Below are positions 12,600 to 23,665 of a stretch of 64,000 nucleotides of DNA, one piece after another; positions within the stretch are counted from its first letter, which is position 1; each line of letters begins with the position of its first letter. The position numbers and the translations under genes were made by a program. The notes under the pieces are model-generated. The model did no database searches and was not told the origin of the DNA. It worked only from the letters and a program-made list of their open reading frames with translations. The stretch covers positions 43,834,964 through 43,898,963 of the forward strand of contig NC_080044.1 in NCBI RefSeq assembly GCF_012489685.1, in the 5' to 3' direction. This DNA comes from Lotus japonicus (lineage: Eukaryota; Streptophyta; Magnoliopsida; Fabales; Fabaceae).

Positions 12600-13615
12600 C
12601 AAGAGACACAGGAACGTAACCAAGCTTCGTTTTCTTCTCTCCATTGATTTTTCAGTTTACTTGTATTTATATATATATTATTATATTATTATTACTAGTA
12701 TTTAATAAGAATTTATTTATAATTCTTTCTAACTTTGCAGAAAGATAAGAAAGACAAATATTTAAAAATATAATTAATTTTGTTAATTTTTCTTTTTGAA
12801 AGGAATTTTTATTTTGATTAATTTTGTTAATTTTCATAAAAGCATTATGGCAATTTCTATGATACTCATCTAAAAGTGAAAGAGTTCCATATCTTTTAGG
12901 TTTAATTTTGCTCATATCTCGCTTCTTTATCTATATAATCATCGAACATATCTCTTATTTATTCAAGAGTGTGATTCAAGTGTGGATAAAAGACTTATTA
13001 ATTAATGTCTTACAAAATCAAATTGCATAAAATTGAGGTTGTTAAATTTTTAAGCTAATCTTATATATAAGACCAATTGAATTAAATGAGTCATGTTGGT
13101 TTACATTTAAAATCATCTTACAAAGAAAAGATAAGATAATACTTATTAAAATATGAAAATACATTAGTTTATTTATTCATATGCTTTGGATTGACTTGGC
13201 CTTGTAGGCTTAGGTCATAAGTCTCTAACTCTCTATCATCAGCAATTTAACTTACTTTCATTTCTATCAATGATTCAAGATTGTTCATATGTATATATAA
13301 ACAAAACTGGCTAAATTAAGTTTAAAAATAGTTTAAAGAAGACAACTTAATGTGTGTTTAGACTGACTAAATGTAATATAAATAGACTTTTACCTTAATT
13401 TACAAAAAGAGTTCAGTAATCTAATCTTAAAATAAGTGCACATGTCCATTTACATGTGTATCCAAACATAGCTTTCGTAGAATATCTTTTATGTGATGAT
13501 GAAAAAATATTATAAATATCCTACCTAAATGTTGGGGAAGGAGGGGGGATTGGTTGTATGGAAAAAGACTCACTAGTTATTCTAGGTTGTGCATATATTT
13601 AATATATAGTTTATA
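12600..13615. other. AT-rich intergenic sequence upstream of LON2; no gene seen
   Basis: Apart from the LON2 promoter-proximal bases this stretch is AT-rich with only short open frames lacking domain character. Distal LON2 regulatory DNA may lie here, but no specific site can be supported. Confidence 0.4.
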
Positions 13616-13766
13616 AACACATTAGTGATTAACTAAGGACACTAACACACTTTTGTTTTACATCGGAAAGATAAAATTGCACCTTCTAGGGATTGATCTG
13701 TGGTCGCATGTGGATCTCCTTCAGTCAACTCATATGTCTATGATTCTTATTACCACTTAAGCTATC
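13616..13766 (-). repeat. SINE-like repeat unit, split by the copia insertion
   Basis: On the minus strand the unit has an A-box-like TAGCTTAAGTGG and a B-box-like GATCAATCC, then a tail toward lower coordinates. Its 5' head continues across the copia element at 18820 (CTATCATTCG). A second copy with about 85-90% identity lies at 18861-18990. An ATTAGTGATTAA target-like sequence occurs at the outer edge of the first unit, between the two, and after the second, suggesting two insertions or a tandem duplication at the same site. Confidence 0.55.
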
Positions 13767-13906
13767 TGTAAGAGTGAGATAATTGGGTGTCTATTATTGA
13801 TGAAATGTTACAATATTTATACAATGCATAGTTGACTAATACATAAATGCTAAGCCTAATTACAGGGAAACAAATATGGAATAATTGACATATTCCTATT
13901 CTATCA
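13767..13906 (-). repeat. copia 3' LTR
   Basis: 140 bp. Its first three bases on the minus strand (TGA) also form the stop codon of the pol ORF. One substitution separates it from the 5' LTR. Confidence 0.93.
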
Positions 13907-16900
13907 CACCCCCGCAGTCGAAGCGGGAGGTTCACTGACGCTGAGACTGGTCCGAAAATCATCAAAGAGAACTCGAGGGAGGCCTTTGGTGAAGATATCT
14001 GCAATCTGGTGGCGAGAAGGAACATGAATGATGCGTGCTTGACCACGGGCGACCTTCTCTCGAACAAAGTGAATGTCCATCTCAATGTGTTTAGTGCGCT
14101 GATGCTGGACAGGATTGCCTGATAGGTAGATGGCACTAACATTATCACAGTAGACCAAAGTAGCTTGAGAAAGAGGAAAGTGAAGCTCCAAAAGCAGGTT
14201 GCGTAGCCAACATGATTCTGAAACCACATTAGCAACGCCTCGGTACTCAGCCTCAGCACTGGACCCGGAAAGCGTGGGTTGTCTCTTGGACGACCAAGAA
14301 ATGAGGTTGTCGCCGAGAAACACACAGTAGCCAGAAGTAGACCGGCGAGTGTCGGGACATCCACCCCAATCGGCATCAGTGTAGGAAATAAGCTTCTCGA
14401 TAGGAGAAGGATAGAGATTCAAACCAAACTGTAAAGTGCCCTGAACATAACGCAGGATGCGCTTCAGTGCAAGCAGATGCTCTGTGTGGGGGGCATGCAT
14501 GTGAAGACATACCTGCTGAACAACATAGGAGATGTCAGGACGGGTGAATGTGAGATACTGTAAAGCCCCAGCAAGACTCCGATATAAAGTAGGATCATCA
14601 CACGGAGTACCAGCAGAAGTACTGAGTTTCTGCTTGGTGTCAACAGGAGTGGCAGAAGGATTGCACGAGGTCATACCGGCCCGAGCAATAATGTCAAGTG
14701 CATATGTACTCTGACTGAGAAAAAGTCCACCTGCATGTCTGGTGACGGCAATGCCCAAGAAATAGCTCAACGGTCCCAGATCCTTCATAGCAAACTCGGA
14801 GGCAAGAAGAGCCATGATAGATTTGCGAAGGTCATGAGAAGAGCTGATGAGGATGATGTCATCAACATAAAGCAGGAGGTAAGCCATGTCAGAGCCTCGT
14901 CTGTAGATGAAAAGAGAGTGATCAGAGGTGCTATGGCGAAACCCAATGGTGGAGACATAATCTGCAAAACGCTGGTACCAAGCACGAGGCGCTTGCTTCA
15001 ATCCATAAAGAGATTTCCGCAAGCGACACACATAATCAGGATGAGTACGGTCACGGAAACCCAAGGGCTGATGCATGTATACTGTCTCATGTAGATCACC
15101 ATGGAGGAAGGCATTCTGAACATCTAGCTGGTGAATGGGCCAAGACCTGGAGAGGGCAATGGTGAGAACTGTGCGAATGGTCGCCGGTTTCACCACAGGA
15201 CTGAAGGTCTCATCACAATCAATACCTGCAATCTGTGCCCTGCCATCACCTACAAGACGAGCTTTGTAACGCTCAAAACAACCATTAGCTTTCGTCTTAT
15301 GACGAAAAATCCACATGCAGCGAATGATATTAACATCACGAGGACGAGGTACCAAATCCCAAGTTTTATTTCTAATTAAAGCATCAAATTCAGACTGCTT
15401 GGCGGATTTCCAATTTGGGTCTGAAAGAGCTAGCTTTGGGTTTTTGGGAAGAGGTGAGATGGTGGGATCATCAATGGTGACAGAAAGATTGAAGAGCTTT
15501 CTGGGTTTGTAGATACCTCGCATGCTGCGAGTGGCCATGGTACGGATAGGAGGTACAGGCGGAGTCGGCAAAGGTGGTGAAGGAGAAGGTGGTAGGGAAT
15601 CAGAGGAGGAGGAAGAGGGCGTATGGGGTGGTGGTGTGGTCACGATAGGAGGGACTGCAGGAGTAGGGCTAGGCGCAGGTAAGGTGGATGGATGAGTCCA
15701 CTGGTGAATAAAAGAGGGATGTATAACATCTGAGAAGCAGTCATATGTGGAGGGAGAAGGGGTAGTCATGGTGGCAAAGGGAAACTGAGTCTCATCAAAG
15801 ATGACATGGCGGGAGATAATGATTTTTCTGTGCGACAAATCAAAACACTTATAACCTCTGTGATGAAGTGGGTACCCTAGGAAGACACACGGGGAGGAAC
15901 GGAATTGTAATTTGTTAATGGTACTGGGAGGAACCAAAGGGTAACAAAGACAACCAAAAACTCGCAAATGTGTGTAAGACGGGTCACGACGATACAGAAG
16001 TTGAGTGGGAGAGAGATGAGACAGAGCTTTCCGAGGAATGATATTAAGTAGATAGGTAGCCATTTGAAGGGCATGATGCCAAAAGGAAGGAGGAACAGAC
16101 GCATGAGCGAGAAGGGTACGAATCATGTTGTTAATGGTGCGTATTTTACGCTCCGCCTTACCATTTTGAGATGATGTATGCGGGCAGGAGAAGCGAAAAA
16201 TAAGACCATTAGCAGCACAATAATCATGGAAAGATTTATTGTCAAATTCCCGCCCATTATCACATTGAAGACATTTTACAGATTGAGAAAAGTGCGTGCG
16301 AATTTGATTCGACAGAGAGGTGAACATTTCAAAAACTTGAGATTTATTACTTAAAGGAAACGTCCACAAGAAATCTGTAAAATCATCCAGAAATAAAACA
16401 TAATACCGATGACCGGCAGAAGACAAAACAGGCGAAGTCCATAAGTCACTGTGTAAAATGTCAAAAGGCATCACAGTAACATTATTAGAGGACACAAATG
16501 GCAACCTAACATGTTTTCCAAACACACAAGACTCACAAACTGCGCTAGAATTAAAATGCTCATAACTAATGAACTTATTACTACGAAGAGATTGTAAAGC
16601 AGAAGAACTGGGATGGCCAAGACGACTGTGCCAGAGACTCTGAGCTAGACCAGCAAATGGAAAGGACGGAGTGACTGGGTATAGGTCGCCAAAGCTGTTA
16701 CATCTCATGAGTGGAATCCCCGTCTGAAAATCATTAACCGAGAAGCCAAATGGGTCAAAACAAACAGAAACATTGTTATCAGTAGTAAGTTGTCGCACAG
16801 AAATCAAGTTTTTAACAATTTGTGGTGTGTGCAAGACATGGGAAAGAGTTAAAGGCTTTTGTTTTTGGGAGGTGGGTAGGGTGGTGTGTCCAGAACCCTG

Positions 16901-17300
16901 AATTGGAATACCCTGTCCGCTACCAACATACAGTTTCTGATTAAGATGACTCAAACTAGAATAAGACGTGAGATTACCTTGTGAAGCCGCTACATGAGAT
17001 GATGCGCCAGTGTCCATGTACCAAGTGCTGTCTGGAGGAGCAAGCGTCATAGTGTGCATGGCAGTGGCAATGTCAGTGGGCACGGGGGAGGCCGAAGCAG
17101 CATAAGCCTGAGGACGCGGTCCCAGAATGCCTGGTTGCCGTGGGGGAGCAGAGGGACGAGTCCACTGAGAGGTTGGGTATGGGCACGGAGGCACAGCCCA
17201 TGGAGGTGGGGCCCATCCCCAATGCTGGTACGGGAAGTACTGTGGCGGAGGAGGCATCGGAGGAGAGGAGCCCTGAGAGGTGCCACTGCGCGATTCCCAC
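13904..17300 (-). CDS. copia pol: protease, integrase, RT, RNase H
   Basis: Open for over 1100 codons. Seen in order: aspartic protease active site [10 protein letters not shown]; integrase zinc finger ([10 protein letters not shown] ... CESCVFGKH) and DDE core with D in [10 protein letters not shown] in [10 protein letters not shown] and E in [11 protein letters not shown] with [23 protein letters not shown] and YLLLYVDDI; RNase H with [13 protein letters not shown] and AEAEYR, ending in [14 protein letters not shown] and [10 protein letters not shown]. All catalytic residues are present, so with a working gag-pol transition the copy could be autonomous. The stop codon TGA is supplied by the first bases of the 3' LTR. 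The real N-terminus is the gag frame, so the ATG at 17257 need not be used. Confidence 0.92.
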
Positions 17301-18117
17301 CACGACCCTTAGAATTGTGGGAACGAGAACAGTTGGAGGACCGACGATCAGAGCTCTGGGAGGAGACATCAGAGGCACGCGACTGAGTAGCAACATAGGC
17401 AATAGGAGGCTCAACGGGCTTCATCTTAGCCAAACCTGCTTCCTCTAGGGTAAGCATGGAGCGAGCCTGATGAAAAGTGGGGAGCGGATTGCTCTGGCGG
17501 ATCAATGTAGCAACACCCTTGTAGGCATCAGTAAGACCAGAAATAAGCTGCAAGACAAGACGATGATTGTTCACAGGAGCACCCACATCCCGGAGCTGGT
17601 CAGAAAGCGTCTTCAGACGCTGACAATAAGTGGTGACATTCGGAAAAGTCTCCATACGGACACCGGAGAATTCCTGCTCCAAAGCAACTGCACGCGCATT
17701 CTGATTGTCGTGGAAGATATCAGCCAAACGCTCCCAAGCGGCCAAAGCTGTGGAATTGGGTTCCATGACTGTGGACAGCAAGTCGAGGGAAATGGTGGAA
17801 TAGATCCACTGGAGGACGATGGAATCCAAAGTAGCCCATTGATCATAGGTGGGGTCAGTGACGGCCGGGGGTGGTTTGGCTGTGGAAGGAACAATATGAT
17901 GCAAAACCCGATGGGAACGGGCATGAATGCGAAAAATTTCCGCCCACGTGCCATAGCGATCAGTCTCCATATCAAGTACAAGAGGAATATGATTCCTAAT
18001 GTTAGAAACAACAAGAGCAGGATGAAAATCCGGCTTTGCAGGAGTCAGAGTAGGTGAGGCAAGATCGGCGGTGGGAGGAGGAGTCGCATTGCTACCGTCA
18101 TCGGAGGTGGAAGACAT
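17260..18117 (-). CDS. copia gag (UBN2-like)
   Basis: Capsid/nucleocapsid protein of the copia element. The likely start is the ATG at 18117 ([12 protein letters not shown]); the frame is also open upstream through a GC-rich leader into the LTR, but that part is low-complexity Ala/Pro/Ser and probably non-coding. The central part has the helical gag pattern ([31 protein letters not shown]) of UBN2-type plant gags. A basic Ser/Arg/Gly-rich tail follows. No CCHC zinc knuckle is visible. The frame slips into the pol frame at about 17260-17310, either by one indel or by a frameshift mechanism; this copy shows no stop between gag and pol other than that frame change. Confidence 0.8.
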
Positions 18118-18666
18118 GCTACTGTTTGTTTGTTTGTTTCTTTTTTTTTTTTTTTTGAACTGGGGCTGCCTGTCGGTTGAACCGGGTCTGGGCGGTTCAA
18201 CCGTGTTGGTCGAACCGGGTGGAAGATAGCTGGGCGAACCAGTGTGGAGGTGACCCACTAACTTGCGGGTCGGGTTGCTGTGTTTGGCTGCTACACAGCA
18301 AGATGAAGGACAGGTCCAAGCGTGGAGAAGGCGCGGCTTGGAGGCGGTGGCCGGCGGGGAGCGGCGGCGCGGGCTGCACCTGGTTGAGCGGCGGTGGTGC
18401 GTGGGGCGTGGGTTGTGCACGCGGGTCCAGGGAAGATCCGAGAAGGGGGATCGCGCGGGAGAGCAAGGCACGCAAAGGAGGAGGCGTGCGGCGGCGCTGT
18501 GGAGCGCGGCGGTGCTGGGGCCGGCGGCGGCGAGAGGTAGAGGGGCGGCGGCCGGATTGAACAAGAAGGAAGCGGCGGCTGCACAGCAAGGAAAAGGCAG
18601 CAGCGACTGTAGAGGGAAACAGAAGGAGAATAAGGAAAAAGAAATTAGGTCAGAAAGGATCTGAAG

Positions 18667-18679
18667 CTCAATGATACCA
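18667..18679 (-). other. copia primer-binding site
   Basis: Minus-strand TGGTATCATTGAG directly after the 5' LTR. The first eight bases match the usual initiator-Met tRNA primer site of plant copia elements. Confidence 0.8.
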
Positions 18680-18819
18680 TGTAAGAGTGAGATAATTGGG
18701 TGTCTATTATTGATGAAATGTTTCAATATTTATACAATGCATAGTTGACTAATACATAAATGCTAAGCCTAATTACAGGGAAACAAATATGGAATAATTG
18801 ACATATTCCTATTCTATCA
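18680..18819 (-). repeat. copia 5' LTR
   Basis: 140 bp, adjoining the tRNA primer-binding site at 18667-18679. Direct target repeat CTATC follows at 18820. Confidence 0.93.
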
Positions 18820-18860
18820 CTATCATTCGTGAATAAATTAGTGATTAAATAAGAACTACT

Positions 18861-18990
18861 ACCAACACACTTTTTTTTACATCGGAAAGATAAAATTGCA
18901 CCTTTCGGGGATTGGTCTGTGGTCGTTTGTGGACCTCCTTCACTCAACTCATATTCTATGATTCTTACCACTTAAGTTATCATTCGGGGA
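18861..18990 (-). repeat. Second SINE-like unit beside the copia element
   Basis: Near copy of 13616-13766 with the same A-box-like and B-box-like stretches (ATCGGAAAGATAAAATTGCACC is shared in part). It is flanked on both sides by ATTAGTGATTAAATAAG, consistent with an insertion target duplication. Confidence 0.5.
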
Positions 18991-19019
18991 TATATTAGTG
19001 ATTAAATAAGGACTACTAC

Positions 19020-19650
19020 CAATACACTTCTAAAAACATAAATCCATGAGTGTGTTAAGAGATATTATCTTAACTATTTAAAAAGTATCTGGCGGATTTG
19101 TGTACAGTTGGGTGGTGAGGGTGTTATCCATTTGGTAATGTAAGAATTTTTATCTTTACAATGGAATTCACTTGGGAGAGGTTGTTTCTAAGAATAATGT
19201 TTCCTCAATAAAAGATGTCTCTTTGCTGTAAAAAAAAAAAAAAAAAAAAAAAAAAATTTAAAAAGTAAGTCTTTTTTTTTGAATGAAAAAAAAAAAGTAA
19301 GTCAGTCACAATTAATATGTTATAAAGTTAATTCTTTTAAAAATGTCTTGTGATAGCCTTTCTCCTAACTAATAATAAATTATATGAAATCTAAACGTGC
19401 AAGGCATGAGTATAAAATAGATTTCATAAACACAATAATTGGAATTCCATAAACGCATGCCGGAAGCAACCATTGCACCCAATACTTTTCTTAAAAAAAT
19501 TCACACATTTTTCTTATGCGGTTGTCCGTCAATGCACCATCTTGATCGCCGACATTGGTACTTTTGTTAAAGACTTTTCAGCATGTTTCTTCATTGTTTA
19601 TTTTAACTTTTTAAAAATAAATATTAAGTTTGTACACATATGTGTATGTA
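19020..19650. other. Intergenic; poly-A tract; no gene seen
   Basis: AT-rich. A run of about 26 A at 19231-19256 follows ACTTGGGAGAGG...AATAAAAGATG, which resembles a retroposed polyadenylated 3' end; its source could not be identified and no flanking duplication was confirmed. Confidence 0.35.
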
Positions 19651-19665
19651 AGGAAGAGCAGGTAA

Positions 19666-20569
19666 TACGCATACCGTCGTAGTTTGCGAGTGCAGCGTGG
19701 TAACTCAGTTATAAGTATAGTGCAGAGCTAGGAACATAAGAATTGAATGAGATGAAGCGTGAAGGGTCTAAGATTCGAACCCTGAGAATAATTAATTTAC
19801 TAACATTACAAGCACCTAATATTTACCAATAAAAAAATTATGGTACAGAGTTTCTTTAGCTCTTGATGACCCCGATATGGCAGGTGTGTGTATTACTTTA
19901 TTGTATGTGATTTGGGAGGCTCGAAACATGTTGTTGTTTCAGGGACATGCGCCGGTGGTAGATGACTTGCTGGCTCTAGTGCATGCTCTTCCAGCACCCG
20001 TGGTAGAGGCCCTTCCATGTCCCCAACGTGTCTTTGCAACGGCGTGGAGGTGTCCGGGACCTGAGGTTGTGAAGATTAATTTTGGTGGCTCATTTGTGAG
20101 TGGTAGAGCAGATGGGGCGGGTTGTGTGGCGAGGAGTGATCGTGGTGAAGTCATGGCAGCCGCAACTCTTTATCCGGTGGAGGCAGCTTCCTCTTTACTT
20201 GCGGAAGCTTTAGCGTTCAGGTGGTGCATTTCTCTTGCAACTAATTTATTCTTCCCAGATGTTTGTGTCAATACGGATTGCCTCCAGTTATATGTGGCGT
20301 GGCACAAAGCTAGGCAGGAAGCTTCTTATTTTATTTCTATTATTAATGATTGTAGAGACTTATGGTCTTCGTTTTATAGTTTTCATTTGTCTTTTGTTCG
20401 TCGATCCGGTAATTCTGTGGCTGATCACTTTACCAAAAACTCTTTAAAGTATCTCAACTGTGTTTGGATTGAGGAGGTTCCTTTGGATTATGTTGTTTTT
20501 GTTGAGTCCGATGTACTTGCCTCTGGCTACTTGATTTTATTTAATATATTTCCCACATTAAAAAAAAAA
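19666..20569 (+). mobile_element. 5'-truncated LINE insertion with SINE-like segment
   Basis: 904 bp ending in a poly-A run and flanked by a 15-bp target duplication AGGAAGAGCAGGTAA (19651-19665 and 20570-20584). The 3' two-thirds encode a LINE-type RNase H domain. The 5' part (about 19690-19841) resembles the window's SINE family, with B-box-like ATTCGAACCC and the tail TTTACTAACATT. One insertion therefore carries two element types, either by template switching or by a SINE nested in the LINE. Confidence 0.8.
19690..19841 (+). repeat. SINE-like segment inside the LINE insertion
   Basis: Contains a B-box-like GATTCGAACCC and the family 3' tail (ATTTACTAACATTACAAG...ATTTACCAAT plus A tract) seen at 8232 and 11491. 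No separate target duplication was found around it. Confidence 0.6.
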
Positions 20570-20584
20570 AGGAAGAGCAGGTAA
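19877..20584 (+). pseudogene. LINE C-terminal RNase H (RVT_3-type) fragment
   Basis: 235-codon frame. The domain begins near VKINFGGSF and carries the RNase H carboxylates: E in LLAEALAFRW, D in VNTDCLQLY and D in NSVADHF. This domain sits at the C-terminus of plant L1-like LINE ORF2. The apparent ATG is simply the first Met in the truncated copy; the upstream RT is missing. The stop codon falls in the downstream target duplication. A dead retroposed fragment is the simplest reading; a domesticated gene is unlikely without promoter evidence. Confidence 0.75.
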
Positions 20585-21595
20585 GAGTCGCATTTCCCAA
20601 GAATATTATTTTTTGCCGATTATATATTTTTATATATAATTTTTTTTAATCAATGTGAGTTTGTGCTTTGCTAAAAAACCATAATAAGTTATATATAAGA
20701 GCAAATGCAGTTAAGATAGTTGAATTGATTTTGTTAGATGAGTTTAGAAGTGAAACATATTTAAATTAAATTTATACTTTAAAACGTCCTGATGCATGAA
20801 ACTAAATAGAGTTCACATTTTAAATTATTATTTAGAGTATTGAGTTTCACGACTTCCGCAAGAGGGGACTTGCGGAAGTCCACATGTAACTTATGTAAAG
20901 ATTTAAGTTTTGCGATATTGACAATGATGAAAAAAAAACACACAAATTCATCATGCTCATGAAAAAGAAATTCCAAGCAACCTAAAGCGACCAAGGGTGA
21001 TCTTCAAATATCACATTATACTTCCATTTCCACACACCACATGAAGTTGAGATGAATTTGGTGCCATGAAGACCTCGAGCACAGATTGATCTAACTAGCA
21101 TGGTTCGGTCGAAGTTGGAAATTGGTCCAAGAAAAAAGCCATATTTTACTCCAAATATCTCTAGAGTGAGGACAATCTCTCATACAATTAATAAAGACAA
21201 TCCTCTAAGGGAGGGGAGCATTGACTACAAGCTGCTGATGGAACCAAATTGCATTAAATTTATTTGTATTATCTTGAAATGTATTGTATGGCTCGCCTAA
21301 TACACGTGCAAACCTTTGGTGGTACTCCTAATTTCCAAATCCAATTCCATCTTCCTGAATTTACCTCAGTCCGATTTGAGCAAGAAGCCAACCAATAGGG
21401 ACACCATCATGGTACCGAGTGGTATGTTTGAACAACAACTGAACCTCATGGGGCAAAAGAGTGTACAGATTATGGAGGGACCATTTATTACTTTATTAAT
21501 GTTGGAAAAATAGTGAATATTTCAAAAGTTCAAGCACCATTTACATGTGTTCATCGTCCAAATAAATGTCACTATTAAACCTAGATTGTATCATC
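20585..21595. other. Intergenic; no gene seen
   Basis: AT-rich, with short open frames of no recognised character. Its right edge is the target site (CTTGT) of the gypsy element beginning at 21601; the original sequence resumes at 27612. Confidence 0.35.
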
Positions 21596-21600
21596 CTTGT

Positions 21601-21921
21601 TGGACTGGGCGAGACCCTAGGGTCCCTCGTCCAGGCGCGCTAGCCCAGGGCGACGTGCAAGCCAGGAAATTGGGCCTCCTCCCGGGGGGCCCAACTGGCC
21701 CATTAAAAGAAGTTAGGGGCGCCAAGCCCAACCCACAAATCTATAAATAGGGGACGGTTACCAATTGTAAGGGGCTCTTAGCTCATTTGAGAAATAACAA
21801 GCTTGAAATTCAGTTACTTTCTCCCTCTAAGCGGTTACGCTCTAAACTCTCTCTAGATTCTCGCATCACGATCCTTTCACTATAGGTACCGTACCTCATC
21901 TCTATGTTCTTGGATAGAACA
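21601..21921 (+). repeat. 5' LTR of the deleted Tat-like element
   Basis: 321 bp, TG...CA. The TATA box (CTATAAATAGGG, about 21740) lies about 180 bases before the LTR end. It is followed at 21922 by TTTGGCACCGTCTGTAGGG, the likely primer-binding region. Confidence 0.92.
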
Positions 21922-22065
21922 TTTGGCACCGTCTGTAGGGATCGGTAGATTTCGATTCCTGGCCTACGTGGATTGTGATTTGGTCGAGAGAAATCTGATT
22001 TTCTGTGTAATTTTACTTCGATTTTTTGGATTTCCGGTTAAACTCTAGTCATCTAACGGAGCTTG

Positions 22066-23665
22066 ATGGAGTCACGTCGTCGACGGCGCAACGAGGAGCT
22101 GGAGCAGAGGCACGGTTCTCCACCGCGTCGCGTAAGAAGGAGGTTGCGCCACGAAGAGGTGCACCGACGCACCGTGCACGAGGTGGCAACGTAAGACAGC
22201 AAAACGATTGTTTACAGAAGGAATTAGAGCACTATCACCTCAAGGAGTGGGGTGAAGAAGTGAGGGAAGTCGAGGCCGTCACGAAGTTCAAGCCGTTCTC
22301 AGCGGCGGTGAGAGAGGTGGTCATACCAGATGACATGAGGAGCCTTGTGTTGGCAGTGTACAGCGGACAAACTGATCCAAAGGATCATTTGCTTTATTTC
22401 AATACGAAGATGGCAATAAGCGCAGCTTCCGACGCGGTGAAGTGCAGGATGTTCCCATCTACTTTTAAGGGCGCGACGATGACTTGGTTTATGACTTTGC
22501 CACGGGGATCCATAGCAAAGTTCCGCGACTTCTCGTCGCAATTCCTTGTTCAGTTCTCTGCAAGCAAGATCGAGCAGGTTACAATTGAGGATCTGAATGA
22601 CGTTCGACAGATGGAGCGAGAAACTTTGAAGCAATACGTGAAGCGGAACAGTGATGCGTCCGTGAAAATCGAGGAGTCGGAGCCTCAGGCATGCGCGCGC
22701 GCTTTCAAGAATGGATTGCTGCCGGGAAACCAGCGCACTTGATGACAGAGGCTCGCGCCCGGGCGAGTGCCTACATCCTAGAAGAGGAAGACGACGCATT
22801 CAAGCGAAAACGTGTGAAGGCGGAAAGGATAAGCGGCCGAAGGAATGTGTCGCTGGCAGGAAAACGAACACGGAGAAAGGAAGCAAATAGTACGCGAAAG
22901 GACAAGGAGGTCGTGCAATTTGTCAAGAAATTCGAAGGGAAGCAACCATGTTCGGAAAAGGAAGACATTGAACGCCTGCGCCCGCGGCGTACAACCGGTC
23001 CTCGCCGGCGTGGGAGGTCAAAGAGGTGCTCAAACGAAGAATTGGCAAAGTTGCTCCAAGAGGTAGAGAATGGAAAAAACGGAATTGATTCGTGGCGAGG
23101 GGTGGAAGGCCGGACAAAGTGGTGCGAATATCACCACTTGGAAGGCCACGACACCAGTGATTGTTTCACGTTGAAAGGCAAAGTCGGAAGGCTGATCAGA
23201 GCAAGGCGATCACGACCAACAAACCGCGAATCAGACAAGGACCAACAGGGTGGCCATCGGCGAGCATTGGCGGCAGGCAAGAAGATGACGAAGCTGGCAA
23301 GGAAGAAAGGAGCTGAAGAAACTTTCAACAGCAAGGTCAAGTCATCAGTTGAAACGATCAACACAATCGCAGGAGGCTTCGGTGAGGGCGGCAGCACGTC
23401 GACGGCGAGACGAAAGCATGAGAAGGCAGTAGCATCAGTACAAGAGTATCCGACCCCATTTGGTTGTCAACACCCAGATATAGTGATATCGTCGGCAGAT
23501 TTTGAGGGGATTGAGACACACAAAGACGATCCAGTGGTGGTAATGGTAAGAATCAATGGCTTTAATGTGCAGAGAGTGCTTCTGGACCAGGGCAGTTCCG
23601 CGGATATCATTTACGGAGATGCATTTGATCAGTTAGGATTAACGAAGATGCATTTGATCAGTTAG
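22066..23665 (+). pseudogene. Tat-like gag with protease start, frameshifted
   Basis: The start aligns with the other element's gag (MESRRRRR versus METRRRK). The frame breaks near 22190 and near 22735, so three frames are needed to cover gag. Seen: retrotransposon gag core (DPKDHLLYFNTKM, CRMFPSTFKG, FSSQFLVQFSA), a C-x2-H-x4-H-x4-C knuckle in WCEYHHLEGHDTSDC, and the protease motif LLDQGSSADIIYGDAFDQLG, after which the frame ends at 23665. Not functional as it stands. Confidence 0.85.

Larger units (their letters stand above)
13767..18819 (-). mobile_element. Full-length Ty1/copia retrotransposon
   Basis: 5053-bp element on the minus strand delimited by 140-bp LTRs (TG...CA) and a 5-bp target duplication CTATC (13762-13766 and 18820-18824). 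The LTRs differ at one position, so the insertion is recent. A primer-binding site TGGTATCATTGAG (complement of 18667-18679, initiator Met tRNA type) adjoins the 5' LTR. A G-rich polypurine tract (GCGGGGGTG on the minus strand) adjoins the 3' LTR. Order gag, protease, integrase, RT, RNase H is the copia order. Very short LTRs and RT style suggest the Ale/Retrofit lineage; that assignment is tentative. Confidence 0.95.

Noticed and set aside
14735..15512. Plus-strand frames across the copia pol
   Set aside because: Antisense shadows of the strong minus-strand pol reading frame, with no domain character.
18177..18664. GC-rich frames on both strands in the copia leader
   Set aside because: Composition-driven Arg/Gly or Pro/Ala/Ser-rich translations in the untranslated leader; no start or domain support.
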